5,322 bases of DNA. Source: Candidatus Omnitrophota bacterium (GTDB lineage Bacteria > Omnitrophota > Gorgyraeia > Zapsychrales > JANLHA01). The notes under the pieces are model-generated. The model saw only the letters and a list, made by a program, of their open reading frames with translations, was not told the origin of the DNA and ran no database searches. Location of the stretch: NCBI GenBank assembly GCA_024653845.1, contig JANLHA010000240.1, positions 1 to 5,322 on the forward strand, written 5' to 3'. The position numbers and the translations under genes were made by a program. This document shows, piece after piece, positions 1 through 5,322 of the stretch (position 1 is its first letter; each line of letters opens with the position of its first letter).

Positions 1-78
1 GATGTTGGGGTGGATGGCTATGATGATTTACGGAGTAGGATATCAATTAGAGTCGAAGATATTTTGAAAATGATATGA
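1..78 (+). CDS. 3' end of an unidentified gene (C-terminal 25 residues)
   Basis: Frame 1 is open from the first base and ends at TGA 76-78, giving a tail DVGVDGYDDLRSRISIRVED followed by ILKMI. The TGA overlaps the ATG of the next gene as ATGA, the usual sign of translationally coupled genes in one operon; this is the main reason to prefer frame 1. Frame 2 is also open until a TGA at 65-67, and frame 3 stops early. The fragment is too short to assign. The pattern GYxD, four residues, then IxIxVxxIL resembles by memory the tail of sedoheptulose-7-phosphate isomerase (GmhA), which would suit a heptose locus, but this is only a weak hint. No function is claimed. Confidence 0.55.
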   Translation, partial: DVGVDGYDDLRSRISIRVEDILKMI

Positions 79-1073
79 GCATTGAGTCATCTCAAATCCA
101 GCGCATTCTCGTCATTTCGTTAAGCAATATTGGCGATGTGGTTTTGACGTTCCCTGTCATCGATATCCTTCGTCGCGATTTTCCAAAGGCGGAAATTTCT
201 GTTGTGGTGGGGCCCAAGGGTGAGCCGCTGCTAAAAGGAAATCCTCATTTCAAAGAAGTTTACGTATATAACAAAAAACAATCCATTCCGACGACCTTGC
301 GATGGGTGTGGGAACTTCGTCAGCAACGGTTTGATCTTGTTGTGGATTTGCGCAATTCGTTTACACCCTTTGTGATCGGCCCACGGTATAAAACATCTCC
401 TTTCATGACACGTGTGCCGGGCCAACACATGCGTCTGCAACATTTGAATCGTCTCAAGTCGGTTTACCATTTTTCGCAAGAGGCTAAGGAGCGGTTTGTA
501 CTTCACATTTCTGAAGAAAACCGTCGTTGGTGCAAAAAAGTTTTCGAATCTCATCAACGAACTCATTCACGCACGGTTGTGATTGCACCGGGCGCCGCAG
601 ATCAGAATAAGCGTTGGACAAGTGAAGGGTTTGCAGAAGTGGCGGATGCAATGATTGATCAGCTTTCGGCGACCACCATTTTTGTAGGAGACAAAAATGA
701 CCAGGTAGTTGTAGGGGATGTGTTGTCTCAGATGCACCATCAAGATCACGTGGTGAATCTAACAGGAGAAATCAGTTTGATTCAGTTAGCAGCTCTTTTA
801 GAACAGGCGTCTTTGGCGGTCGTCAACGACAGCGCGCCAATGCATTTGGCGAGTTATTTGAATGTTCCTGTGGTGGCTTTATTCGGTCCGACGGACGAAC
901 GTAAATACGGCCCTTGGAGTCAGCGAGCAGGGATGTTGGCCCGACGAGAGAATTGTCAGCTATGCCAAAAGGTCGAGGGAGCTTCAAAGCATACATGTAT
1001 GGGAGCGATTTCATCTGAGGATGTTTTGAATTTGGTGTTTTCTATCAATACGACAAAACCGAAACCGATTTAG
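75..1073 (+). CDS. Glycosyltransferase family 9, LPS heptosyltransferase-like (cysteine-cluster type)
   Basis: This 332-residue protein has the normal length of family-9 enzymes (WaaC/WaaF type), which transfer heptose from ADP-heptose to the LPS inner core at the cytoplasmic face of the inner membrane. The N-terminal Rossmann half opens with ILVISLSNIGDVVLTFP (11-27); D21 sits where the catalytic Asp of WaaC lies in its GD motif. The C-terminal half has APGAADQNKRW (171-181), GDKND (205-209), NLTGEISLIQLAALL (228-242) and the signature VVNDSAPMHLA (249-259), then FGPTDERKYGPW (270-281). Cysteines C294, C297 and C308 form the CxxC...CM cluster seen in many GT9 members. No signal peptide or membrane segment is visible. 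The ATG is chosen because it overlaps the previous stop (ATGA); there is no clear Shine-Dalgarno, so translation probably depends on coupling. The 3' end overlaps the opposing membrane-protein gene by 29 bp. The family is secure; whether the donor is heptose or another sugar is inferred from the nearby hldE. Confidence 0.9.
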   Translation: MSIESSQIQRILVISLSNIGDVVLTFPVIDILRRDFPKAEISVVVGPKGEPLLKGNPHFKEVYVYNKKQSIPTTLRWVWELRQQRFDLVVDLRNSFTPFVIGPRYKTSPFMTRVPGQHMRLQHLNRLKSVYHFSQEAKERFVLHISEENRRWCKKVFESHQRTHSRTVVIAPGAADQNKRWTSEGFAEVADAMIDQLSATTIFVGDKNDQVVVGDVLSQMHHQDHVVNLTGEISLIQLAALLEQASLAVVNDSAPMHLASYLNVPVVALFGPTDERKYGPWSQRAGMLARRENCQLCQKVEGASKHTCMGAISSEDVLNLVFSINTTKPKPI

Positions 1074-2679
1074 GACTGACAATTTTGACAGGAAAATTTG
1101 CGTAGGCCGCTTCGATCACATTCAAAGAAACGATTTCTTGATCTGTCTTCTTTTTACCCATTTCCAGCAACGTTTTGTCTTGAGCTCTTACCGCATCGTA
1201 TCCCCATTTCCCAAAATCTGTCTTGTGCGCGCGGAATACCGAGAGGCTCGTTAACATCAGTGAGAGGATGATGATCAGAAGCAGAGTCCTTGAACGAAAT
1301 TCCTGGAGTGAAAAAACCATCATGAACATAAGGATGATGGGGATAAATAAAAATCGTGTTTGTTGAGACCCCATCCACCACAAGCCCCAAGACACGACAA
1401 TAAACCAGGGTAAAAGCGCAAATTCTTTTCGACGAAGGGTGTTTGCGAATTTATAAATGAAGGGGCCCAAACACAGCAAGTAGATTAAACCTACGGGATA
1501 ATCATAGCGATTGTTGACGCCATTTTCCGGAACGGCAATGAACCAAAAATGTTCAATGAAGTCTTTGAATGATCGACCTGAACCATACGCATCTTTGATG
1601 GCCAGCAATTGTTGGGCGCGGTCGTTAATGGAATGCCATGCCAAAGAATTTTGATCAATTGAGGGATTGATCATGAATTTCCCCGTCATAAGAGGAAAGA
1701 GTGGACTGCCTGTGTAATACAAGGATTTTAAAACAAAGGGCCCGCCAATCACAAGGCTTAATAAGAAGAAATAGATAGAAATTTTTCTTATTTTTGTTCC
1801 AATGCTTGGATTGATGATTTTATTTGAAGAGTGAAAATCCCAAATGGCATTTTTAAAACCCGCCGATTTAAGAACAAAATATAAGACAATCATGACCAGC
1901 AGTGTTGCGGCAAATTGCAAGGGGATGAAAGGTTTGGACCACATGCAAAATGCCAATTCCAAGGCGGCTAATCCATACATTCTGGAAAGAAAGCTATCGA
2001 GGGCTGCAAAGAATAAATAACAGATGGTGATATCTAGCATAGCGGTTCCCGCTTGAATCCCGACGTTATGCGATCCGAGGATGGCATAAATGATCCATAT
2101 TTTACTTGTGAAATCTTCTTGAGAGAATTTTCCAACTAGGCGTGTCGCAATAGCGAGTAATCCTAGAAAGAATAAAAATTGTGGCCATTTATTGGGAAGT
2201 GTCGTCGCTAACCAGTAAGGGGTTAAAGCAAAATCAACAGGAAGATAAAATAGGTCTGTGGTAGACCACGGAATGTGTTGAAAAGACCCAAGGATGAGAT
2301 GTTGTCGGGGAATCGTCAAGTGATAAACAAGGACATCCGATTCTTGACTCAGGTGGGGGGGAAGTAAAGATGCCCATAAGGCGCATCCCAAGATAAAGAG
2401 GGAAATGCTTCCGCCGATTAGAAAGTAAATCTTTTGACTTTGATTGAGTTTTGACCATTCGTGGCTCAAGGTTTGAAGCCCGAGAATCAAAGATAGACGT
2501 TGTTCCCGCAGGATCATTCCAGCCAAGAAAATAAAAATTAGCCAGGCTAGAGGCGTGGTGTTGCCCGGAGTGTTGCCAATTCCGTACAATTCCAGCCAAA
2601 AAATAGGATAGCCAATGAGCAATAAAAGCGTGGGCAAGTGTGCTAAGGGGATTTTTTTAAGGATATCATTGCCTCTCAA
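1045..2679 (-). CDS. Multi-pass membrane glycosyltransferase, GT-C type (ArnT/PMT-like)
   Basis: This 544-residue protein is strongly hydrophobic, with about 10-13 likely membrane segments, for example near 16-33, 43-57, 83-105, 166-183, 193-207, 250-270, 300-320, 393-412, 420-435, 443-458 and 465-483. After the third segment comes a large polar loop with an acidic pair, ESD (113-115), followed by YHLTIPRQHLILG (119-131). This layout fits the first periplasmic loop of GT-C enzymes, where acidic residues are catalytic. Further on are YYTGSPLFPL (321-330), like the TGNPxxPF motif of bacterial GT-C proteins, and QQTRFLFIPI (439-448). About 60 C-terminal residues are hydrophilic. GT-C enzymes use polyprenyl-phosphate sugars and act on the periplasmic side; the divergent GT2 gene is a plausible donor-maker. 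The only early start options are non-ATG: TTG at 2679, 4 codons after an in-frame stop, or TTG at 2637. Neither has a clear ribosome binding site, so the N-terminus is uncertain. Sugar and acceptor are unknown; a polymerase- or flippase-like membrane protein is less likely. Confidence 0.7.
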   Translation of the reverse strand: MRGNDILKKIPLAHLPTLLLLIGYPIFWLELYGIGNTPGNTTPLAWLIFIFLAGMILREQRLSLILGLQTLSHEWSKLNQSQKIYFLIGGSISLFILGCALWASLLPPHLSQESDVLVYHLTIPRQHLILGSFQHIPWSTTDLFYLPVDFALTPYWLATTLPNKWPQFLFFLGLLAIATRLVGKFSQEDFTSKIWIIYAILGSHNVGIQAGTAMLDITICYLFFAALDSFLSRMYGLAALELAFCMWSKPFIPLQFAATLLVMIVLYFVLKSAGFKNAIWDFHSSNKIINPSIGTKIRKISIYFFLLSLVIGGPFVLKSLYYTGSPLFPLMTGKFMINPSIDQNSLAWHSINDRAQQLLAIKDAYGSGRSFKDFIEHFWFIAVPENGVNNRYDYPVGLIYLLCLGPFIYKFANTLRRKEFALLPWFIVVSWGLWWMGSQQTRFLFIPIILMFMMVFSLQEFRSRTLLLIIILSLMLTSLSVFRAHKTDFGKWGYDAVRAQDKTLLEMGKKKTDQEIVSLNVIEAAYANFPVKIVSPKSVSVLSY

Positions 2680-2713
2680 TAGAAATATTCAGAGAAAAAG
2701 TTTGGGAATCAAA

Positions 2714-2735
2714 GGAATATATGCTTAAATATTCC
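2714..2735. repeat. Perfect 7-bp inverted repeat in the divergent intergenic region (possible operator)
   Basis: GGAATAT (2714-2720) and ATATTCC (2729-2735) are exact reverse complements separated by 8 bases. The repeat lies between the divergently transcribed GT-C and GT2 genes and overlaps the -10 box of the candidate minus-strand promoter, where a dimeric regulator could bind. The region is AT-rich, so a chance palindrome of this size is quite possible. It is too weak and lacks a T-tract, so it is not a terminator. Confidence 0.3.
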
Positions 2736-2756
2736 AAATGAAAAATATCCTATCAA
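2728..2756 (-). promoter_or_regulatory. Candidate sigma-70-type promoter for the GT-C gene
   Basis: Read on the minus strand, TTGATA (2756-2751, five of six matches to TTGACA) is followed after 17 bases by AATATT (2733-2728, four of six matches to TATAAT). It points at the membrane-protein gene, whose proposed start lies about 50 bases downstream. Position and spacing are good, but the -10 is weak and AT-rich DNA gives such matches by chance. A weaker plus-strand pair, TTGGGA (2702-2707) and TTAAAT (2725-2730) with a 17-base gap, could serve the GT2 operon. Confidence 0.25.
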
Positions 2757-2821
2757 AACAATTCAATCTTGTGAAGGTTTCTTTGGCCATTTCTTGAGAA
2801 ATCCCAGGATCCATTTTAAAA

Positions 2822-3505
2822 GTGAAATTATCCATCATCATCCCAGCTTACAATGAAGAAAAAACAATCAATTCAATCGTCGATAGAATTCGGACGATCG
2901 ATTTAGGTCGAGATATTTTCAAGGAAATTGTGATTGTCAATGACGGTTCGACAGATCTTACAAAGAGTTGTTTAGAGCGTTATGGGGACGATGATACCAT
3001 TAAGATTTTTCATCAGAAGAATATGGGGAAAACAGCGGCCCTGTGTGCAGGGATAAAGCATGCCACGGGCGACATTCTTCTTGTTCAGGATGCAGATTTG
3101 GAATACAACCCGGTCTATTATTCTCAACTCATTGCGCCCATTCTTAATGGCCAATCCTCGGTCGTTTATGGATCAAGATTCCGAGGAAAAATAGAGAACA
3201 TGAGCTTTGTCAACAAATGGGCCAATATCATCTCAAACGTTGTTTTTAATGTCATCTATCAGACGCATCTTACAGATATTAATACCTGTTACAAGGTTTT
3301 CAAACGCGAGGTTCTCGACGGAATTCAGATCACTTCAAAAGATTTTTGTTTTGAAACAGAAGTGACAGCAAAACTGGTGAGGAAAAAATATAAGATTCAC
3401 GAAATTCCCATTGATTATTCTGCCCGTTCGGACAAGGAGGGGAAAAAAATCAATTGGCCTAAAGCTATTCATATGTTCTGGGGAATTATTAAATATCGAT
3501 ATTAA
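2822..3505 (+). CDS. GT2 glycosyltransferase, polyprenyl-phosphate mannose/glucose synthase-like
   Basis: This 227-residue, apparently complete GT-A enzyme belongs to family 2 and most resembles DPM1-type synthases, which move a sugar from a nucleotide donor to a polyprenyl phosphate on the cytoplasmic side of the membrane. Motifs in order: SIIIPAYNEE (4-13), IVIVNDGSTD (36-45, nucleotide binding), NMGKTAAL (67-74), QDADLEYNP (89-97, containing the metal-binding DAD), VVYGSRF (114-120), TDINTCYKVF (151-160), CFETEVTAKL (176-185) and EIPIDYSAR (194-202) with GKKI after it. It ends soon after the catalytic domain and lacks the C-terminal membrane helices found in GtrB or ArnC, like the short soluble DPM1 form. 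The start is GTG; an in-frame TGA at 2795-2797 limits extension, and AGGA (2806-2809) is a poorly spaced ribosome site. It heads a plus-strand run: 11 bases separate it from the next GT9 gene. The divergent GT-C gene is its likely partner. The sugar (Man, Glc, GlcNAc or other) cannot be told. Confidence 0.85.
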   Translation: MKLSIIIPAYNEEKTINSIVDRIRTIDLGRDIFKEIVIVNDGSTDLTKSCLERYGDDDTIKIFHQKNMGKTAALCAGIKHATGDILLVQDADLEYNPVYYSQLIAPILNGQSSVVYGSRFRGKIENMSFVNKWANIISNVVFNVIYQTHLTDINTCYKVFKREVLDGIQITSKDFCFETEVTAKLVRKKYKIHEIPIDYSARSDKEGKKINWPKAIHMFWGIIKYRY

Positions 3506-3516
3506 AGCAATCTTTT

Positions 3517-4563
3517 ATGCCATATATGCAATCATTCAAGAACATCCTTATTGTTCGTACAGACCGTATGGGAGACGTGATCCTGACCACTCCGGCAATC
3601 AGAGCTTTACGTCAGAAATTTCCAGATGCCCGTTTGAGCATTCTCGTGGCTCCGGCAACGGCTGACCTTGTGCGGGGAAACCATGATGTCGATGAGGTCC
3701 TCGTTGATGATCGCAAAAATATGTATAAGAAATGGCGATTCTTTCGTTTGGTTTCCCAATTGCGTCAACGCCGCTTTGATCTTGCAATTATTTTCCATAC
3801 TAAAAAAAGAACAAACATGTTGTGCTTTCTCGCGGGGATTCCATATCGTCTGGGGTATCGCAATAAGAAGTTTGGTTTTTTGCTCAATCATCCGATTGTA
3901 GATACGCGCCCTTTGGGCCTGATGCATGAGGCTCAATATTGCATGGATGTTCTCAGGCCTCTTGGAATCGCGGGCGGTGAGCTTCAGGTCCATGTCCCTT
4001 TGCAAAAGGAGGCTGAGGCTTGGGTTGAATCTTTTTGGAATCAACAGCATTCAAAGCTTGCTCATCCTGTCATCGCTATTCATTCGGGAGCCAGTTGTCC
4101 TACTCGACGCTGGCCCAGCAAATGCTTTGTTGAAGTGATGAAAAGTTTACAGCAAAAATATCGCGCGTCTTTTATTCTTGTCGGAGCTGCCGACCAAAAT
4201 GCTTTTAGCAAAGAACTTTTGCAAGGCTTGCAAAAGTCAGTTGTCGATTTGATGGGCAACACGTCTTTGGCCCAACTGGCCAGCGTTTTGAACCGTTGTG
4301 ACCTTTTGATTTCGAGTGACTCAGGGCCGGTGCATTTGGCAGATGGGTTGGGGACGCCAGTGGTTTCGATTTTTACGCGCAATCAACCCGGAATCAATCC
4401 TGAGCGCTGGCGGCCTTTGAGTTCGCGTTCTCGTGTTGTTGCCCCACCACTTGACATGAGCATTTCCTTCGCGAAAGGTGAGGTTTTAGACGCTCAATTT
4501 CTAGAACTCATTCAACCTCAAGAGGTTCTTGCAGTCGTTGACGACATTCTCAAACTGTGTTAG
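3517..4563 (+). CDS. Glycosyltransferase family 9, LPS heptosyltransferase II-like
   Basis: This 348-residue enzyme is of normal WaaF-like size and is a divergent paralogue of the GT9 protein at 75-1073. It begins NILIVRTDRMGDVILTTPAI (9-28), with D20 at the GD position of the catalytic Asp in WaaC. Then come AGIPYRLGYRNKKFGFLL (106-123), HSGASCPTRRWP (189-200, donor phosphate region), LVGAADQ (221-227), LMGNTSLAQLASVL (245-258) and the signature ISSDSGPVHLADGLGTPVV (265-283). Unlike its paralogue it has no CxxC...CM cluster, and the segment after the signature reads FTRNQPGINPERWRP instead of FGPTD. It is predicted cytoplasmic or membrane-associated, transferring heptose or a related sugar from an ADP-sugar to LPS core. 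The upstream gene ends 11 bases before the ATG and hldE follows after 55 bases, suggesting one operon. No good Shine-Dalgarno precedes ATG 3517; ATG 3526 (codon 4) is an equal alternative start. Donor specificity is inferred from the linked hldE. Confidence 0.9.
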   Translation: MPYMQSFKNILIVRTDRMGDVILTTPAIRALRQKFPDARLSILVAPATADLVRGNHDVDEVLVDDRKNMYKKWRFFRLVSQLRQRRFDLAIIFHTKKRTNMLCFLAGIPYRLGYRNKKFGFLLNHPIVDTRPLGLMHEAQYCMDVLRPLGIAGGELQVHVPLQKEAEAWVESFWNQQHSKLAHPVIAIHSGASCPTRRWPSKCFVEVMKSLQQKYRASFILVGAADQNAFSKELLQGLQKSVVDLMGNTSLAQLASVLNRCDLLISSDSGPVHLADGLGTPVVSIFTRNQPGINPERWRPLSSRSRVVAPPLDMSISFAKGEVLDAQFLELIQPQEVLAVVDDILKLC

Positions 4564-4606
4564 AATCCCATCCTTCTTCATTTGATTTATTCAATTTGAT
4601 TTGATT

Positions 4607-4610
4607 GGAG
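4607..4610 (+). promoter_or_regulatory. Ribosome binding site that fixes the TTG start of hldE
   Basis: GGAG lies 8 bases before TTG 4619. An in-frame TAA at 4613-4615 lies between them and excludes any earlier start. The next in-frame ATG (4682) would remove the beginning of the conserved kinase core, so TTG is the best start. This is the clearest ribosome site in the window. Confidence 0.65.
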
Positions 4611-4618
4611 ATTAAAAA

Positions 4619-5322
4619 TTGGATTACAAAGCCTTCATTTCACGGTTTAAAAACAAGCGGATTCTTGTCATTGGCGATGCCATGCTGGATCAGCATATCC
4701 AAGGAAGTGTTTCTCGGATTTCTCCGGAAGCACCGGTCCCGATTGTCCTTCAGCAGGGAGAGCCAAGCTTTGCTCCGGGCGGGGCCGCGAATGTTGCTAA
4801 TAATTTGAGGAGTTTGGGCGCCAAAGTTGTTTTGCTTGCCAAAGTGGGGCGCGATCATGAAGGTGAGATTTTTATCAAAGGGCTTAAAGAGCGGGGCATT
4901 TCAACTACAGGAATTTTAGTAGACCACGCGCCAACGATTCTTAAAACCCGAATCGTTGCGCAACATCAACAAGTCCTGCGTCTTGACCGAGAACAAATCG
5001 AAAAGAAAGTCGATCCGAATTTTTATAAAAAAGTTTCGAAATTCCTTCAAAATCAAGTAAATAATTTTGATGCTGTGATTCTTTCCGATTACGGGAAGGG
5101 AATGATCACTCCGCCCCTCGTTGAAGAAGTTTGCGCCTTGACTCGTAAGTATAAAAAGATTCTCACCGTAGATCCTAAGGTTGAACATTTTGCTTATTAT
5201 CGTCGGGTAACATCCATTACGCCAAATCGCAAAGAAGCGGAAAATGCGATTCGAAACATCAAAATCACTCAAGAGGGAGCTCATCAGCTTGGCATTAATA
5301 GCGATCGTTTAGAAACCCTGGC
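4619..5322 (+). CDS. hldE: HldE/RfaE heptose 7-phosphate kinase domain, 5' part (runs off the window)
   Basis: The frame is open from TTG 4619 to the last base, giving 234 residues of a PfkB/ribokinase-fold protein. It matches domain I of HldE, which phosphorylates D-glycero-D-manno-heptose 7-phosphate at C1 in the cytoplasm on the way to ADP-heptose for LPS. Diagnostic stretches: RILVIGDAMLDQHI (14-27), VSRISPEAPVPIV (31-43), PGGAANVANNL (53-63, substrate and dimer region), LRLDREQ (120-126), VILSDYGKG (153-161), VDPKVEHF (184-191) and SITPNRKEAE (199-208). The ISPEAPVP block separates HldE from other sugar kinases. The usual DPKG here reads DPKV. The catalytic GAGD motif and any C-terminal nucleotidyltransferase domain lie beyond the window, so it may be the fused HldE or a stand-alone HldA kinase. 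It is preceded by 55 bases of AT-rich DNA without a clear terminator, so co-transcription with the upstream GT9 gene is likely. Confidence 0.88.
   Translation, partial: MDYKAFISRFKNKRILVIGDAMLDQHIQGSVSRISPEAPVPIVLQQGEPSFAPGGAANVANNLRSLGAKVVLLAKVGRDHEGEIFIKGLKERGISTTGILVDHAPTILKTRIVAQHQQVLRLDREQIEKKVDPNFYKKVSKFLQNQVNNFDAVILSDYGKGMITPPLVEEVCALTRKYKKILTVDPKVEHFAYYRRVTSITPNRKEAENAIRNIKITQEGAHQLGINSDRLETL

Noticed and set aside
1081..1098. AATTTT / AAAATT inverted repeat just beyond the end of the first GT9 gene, as a possible terminator
   Set aside because: The stem is only six A-T pairs with no T-tract and lies inside the GT-C coding sequence, so it would not terminate efficiently.
2234..2599. 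121-codon minus-strand open frame
   Set aside because: It is an alternative frame inside the GT-C membrane protein gene, which has the coherent hydrophobic pattern.
2651..2658. Run of T after an A (ATTTTTTT) as a terminator tract
   Set aside because: It encodes the lysines at the start of the minus-strand membrane protein and no GC-rich stem precedes it.
3607..4050. 147-codon minus-strand open frame
   Set aside because: It lies wholly inside the well-supported GT9 gene on the other strand and has no recognisable domain; it is a shadow of that gene.
4581..4605. Three TTTGAT copies (4581, 4595, 4600) before hldE
   Set aside because: Short, irregularly spaced, low-complexity AT-rich sequence; no support for an operator or a larger repeat.
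4605..4808. 67-codon plus-strand ATG frame near the hldE start
   Set aside because: It begins within the hldE leader and overlaps hldE in a different frame; the GGAG site and conserved protein belong to the TTG frame.
4916..5284. 122-codon minus-strand open frame
   Set aside because: It is antisense to the conserved hldE kinase core and shows no motif of its own.

Overview
The window is a cell-envelope glycosylation locus, most likely for the lipopolysaccharide (LPS) inner core, from a Gram-negative bacterium. The evidence is two family-9 (ADP-heptose:LPS heptosyltransferase-type) glycosyltransferases and the start of the ADP-heptose pathway kinase gene hldE (rfaE). Base composition looks moderate to slightly AT-rich. 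Three of the five readable start codons are GTG or TTG. Nothing fixes the taxon. An uncultivated diderm lineage (Omnitrophota or a deltaproteobacterial-type group) is a guess from the style of the HldE and GT9 sequences only.

Layout: (1) 1-78, the last 25 codons of an unidentified plus-strand gene whose stop overlaps the next start (ATGA). (2) 75-1073 (+), a GT9 heptosyltransferase-like enzyme with a C-terminal cysteine cluster. (3) 1045-2679 (-), a large multi-pass membrane protein of GT-C type, which converges on gene 2 and overlaps it by 29 bp at the 3' ends. (4) 2680-2821, an AT-rich divergent intergenic region with a perfect 7-bp inverted repeat and a candidate minus-strand promoter. (5) 2822-3505 (+), a soluble GT2 enzyme resembling polyprenyl-phosphate mannose/glucose synthases. 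(6) 3517-4563 (+), a second GT9 enzyme. (7) 4619-5322 (+), the N-terminal 234 residues of HldE, starting at TTG behind a good ribosome binding site and running off the window.

How they may work together: HldE would make activated heptose (heptose 7-phosphate kinase step, plus adenylyl transfer if the fused C-terminal domain exists beyond the window). The two GT9 enzymes would transfer heptose or a similar sugar to the growing core on the cytoplasmic side of the inner membrane. The divergent GT2/GT-C pair looks like a separate module: GT2 loads a sugar onto a polyprenyl phosphate, and the GT-C enzyme transfers it to a target on the periplasmic side. That pairing is known for ArnC/ArnT- and Gtr-type systems. 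Acceptor and sugar are not readable here.

No RNA genes, CRISPR arrays, mobile elements, prophage genes or convincing terminators were seen. The region is mostly ordinary envelope biosynthesis. The least conventional parts are the GT2/GT-C module and its gene arrangement.
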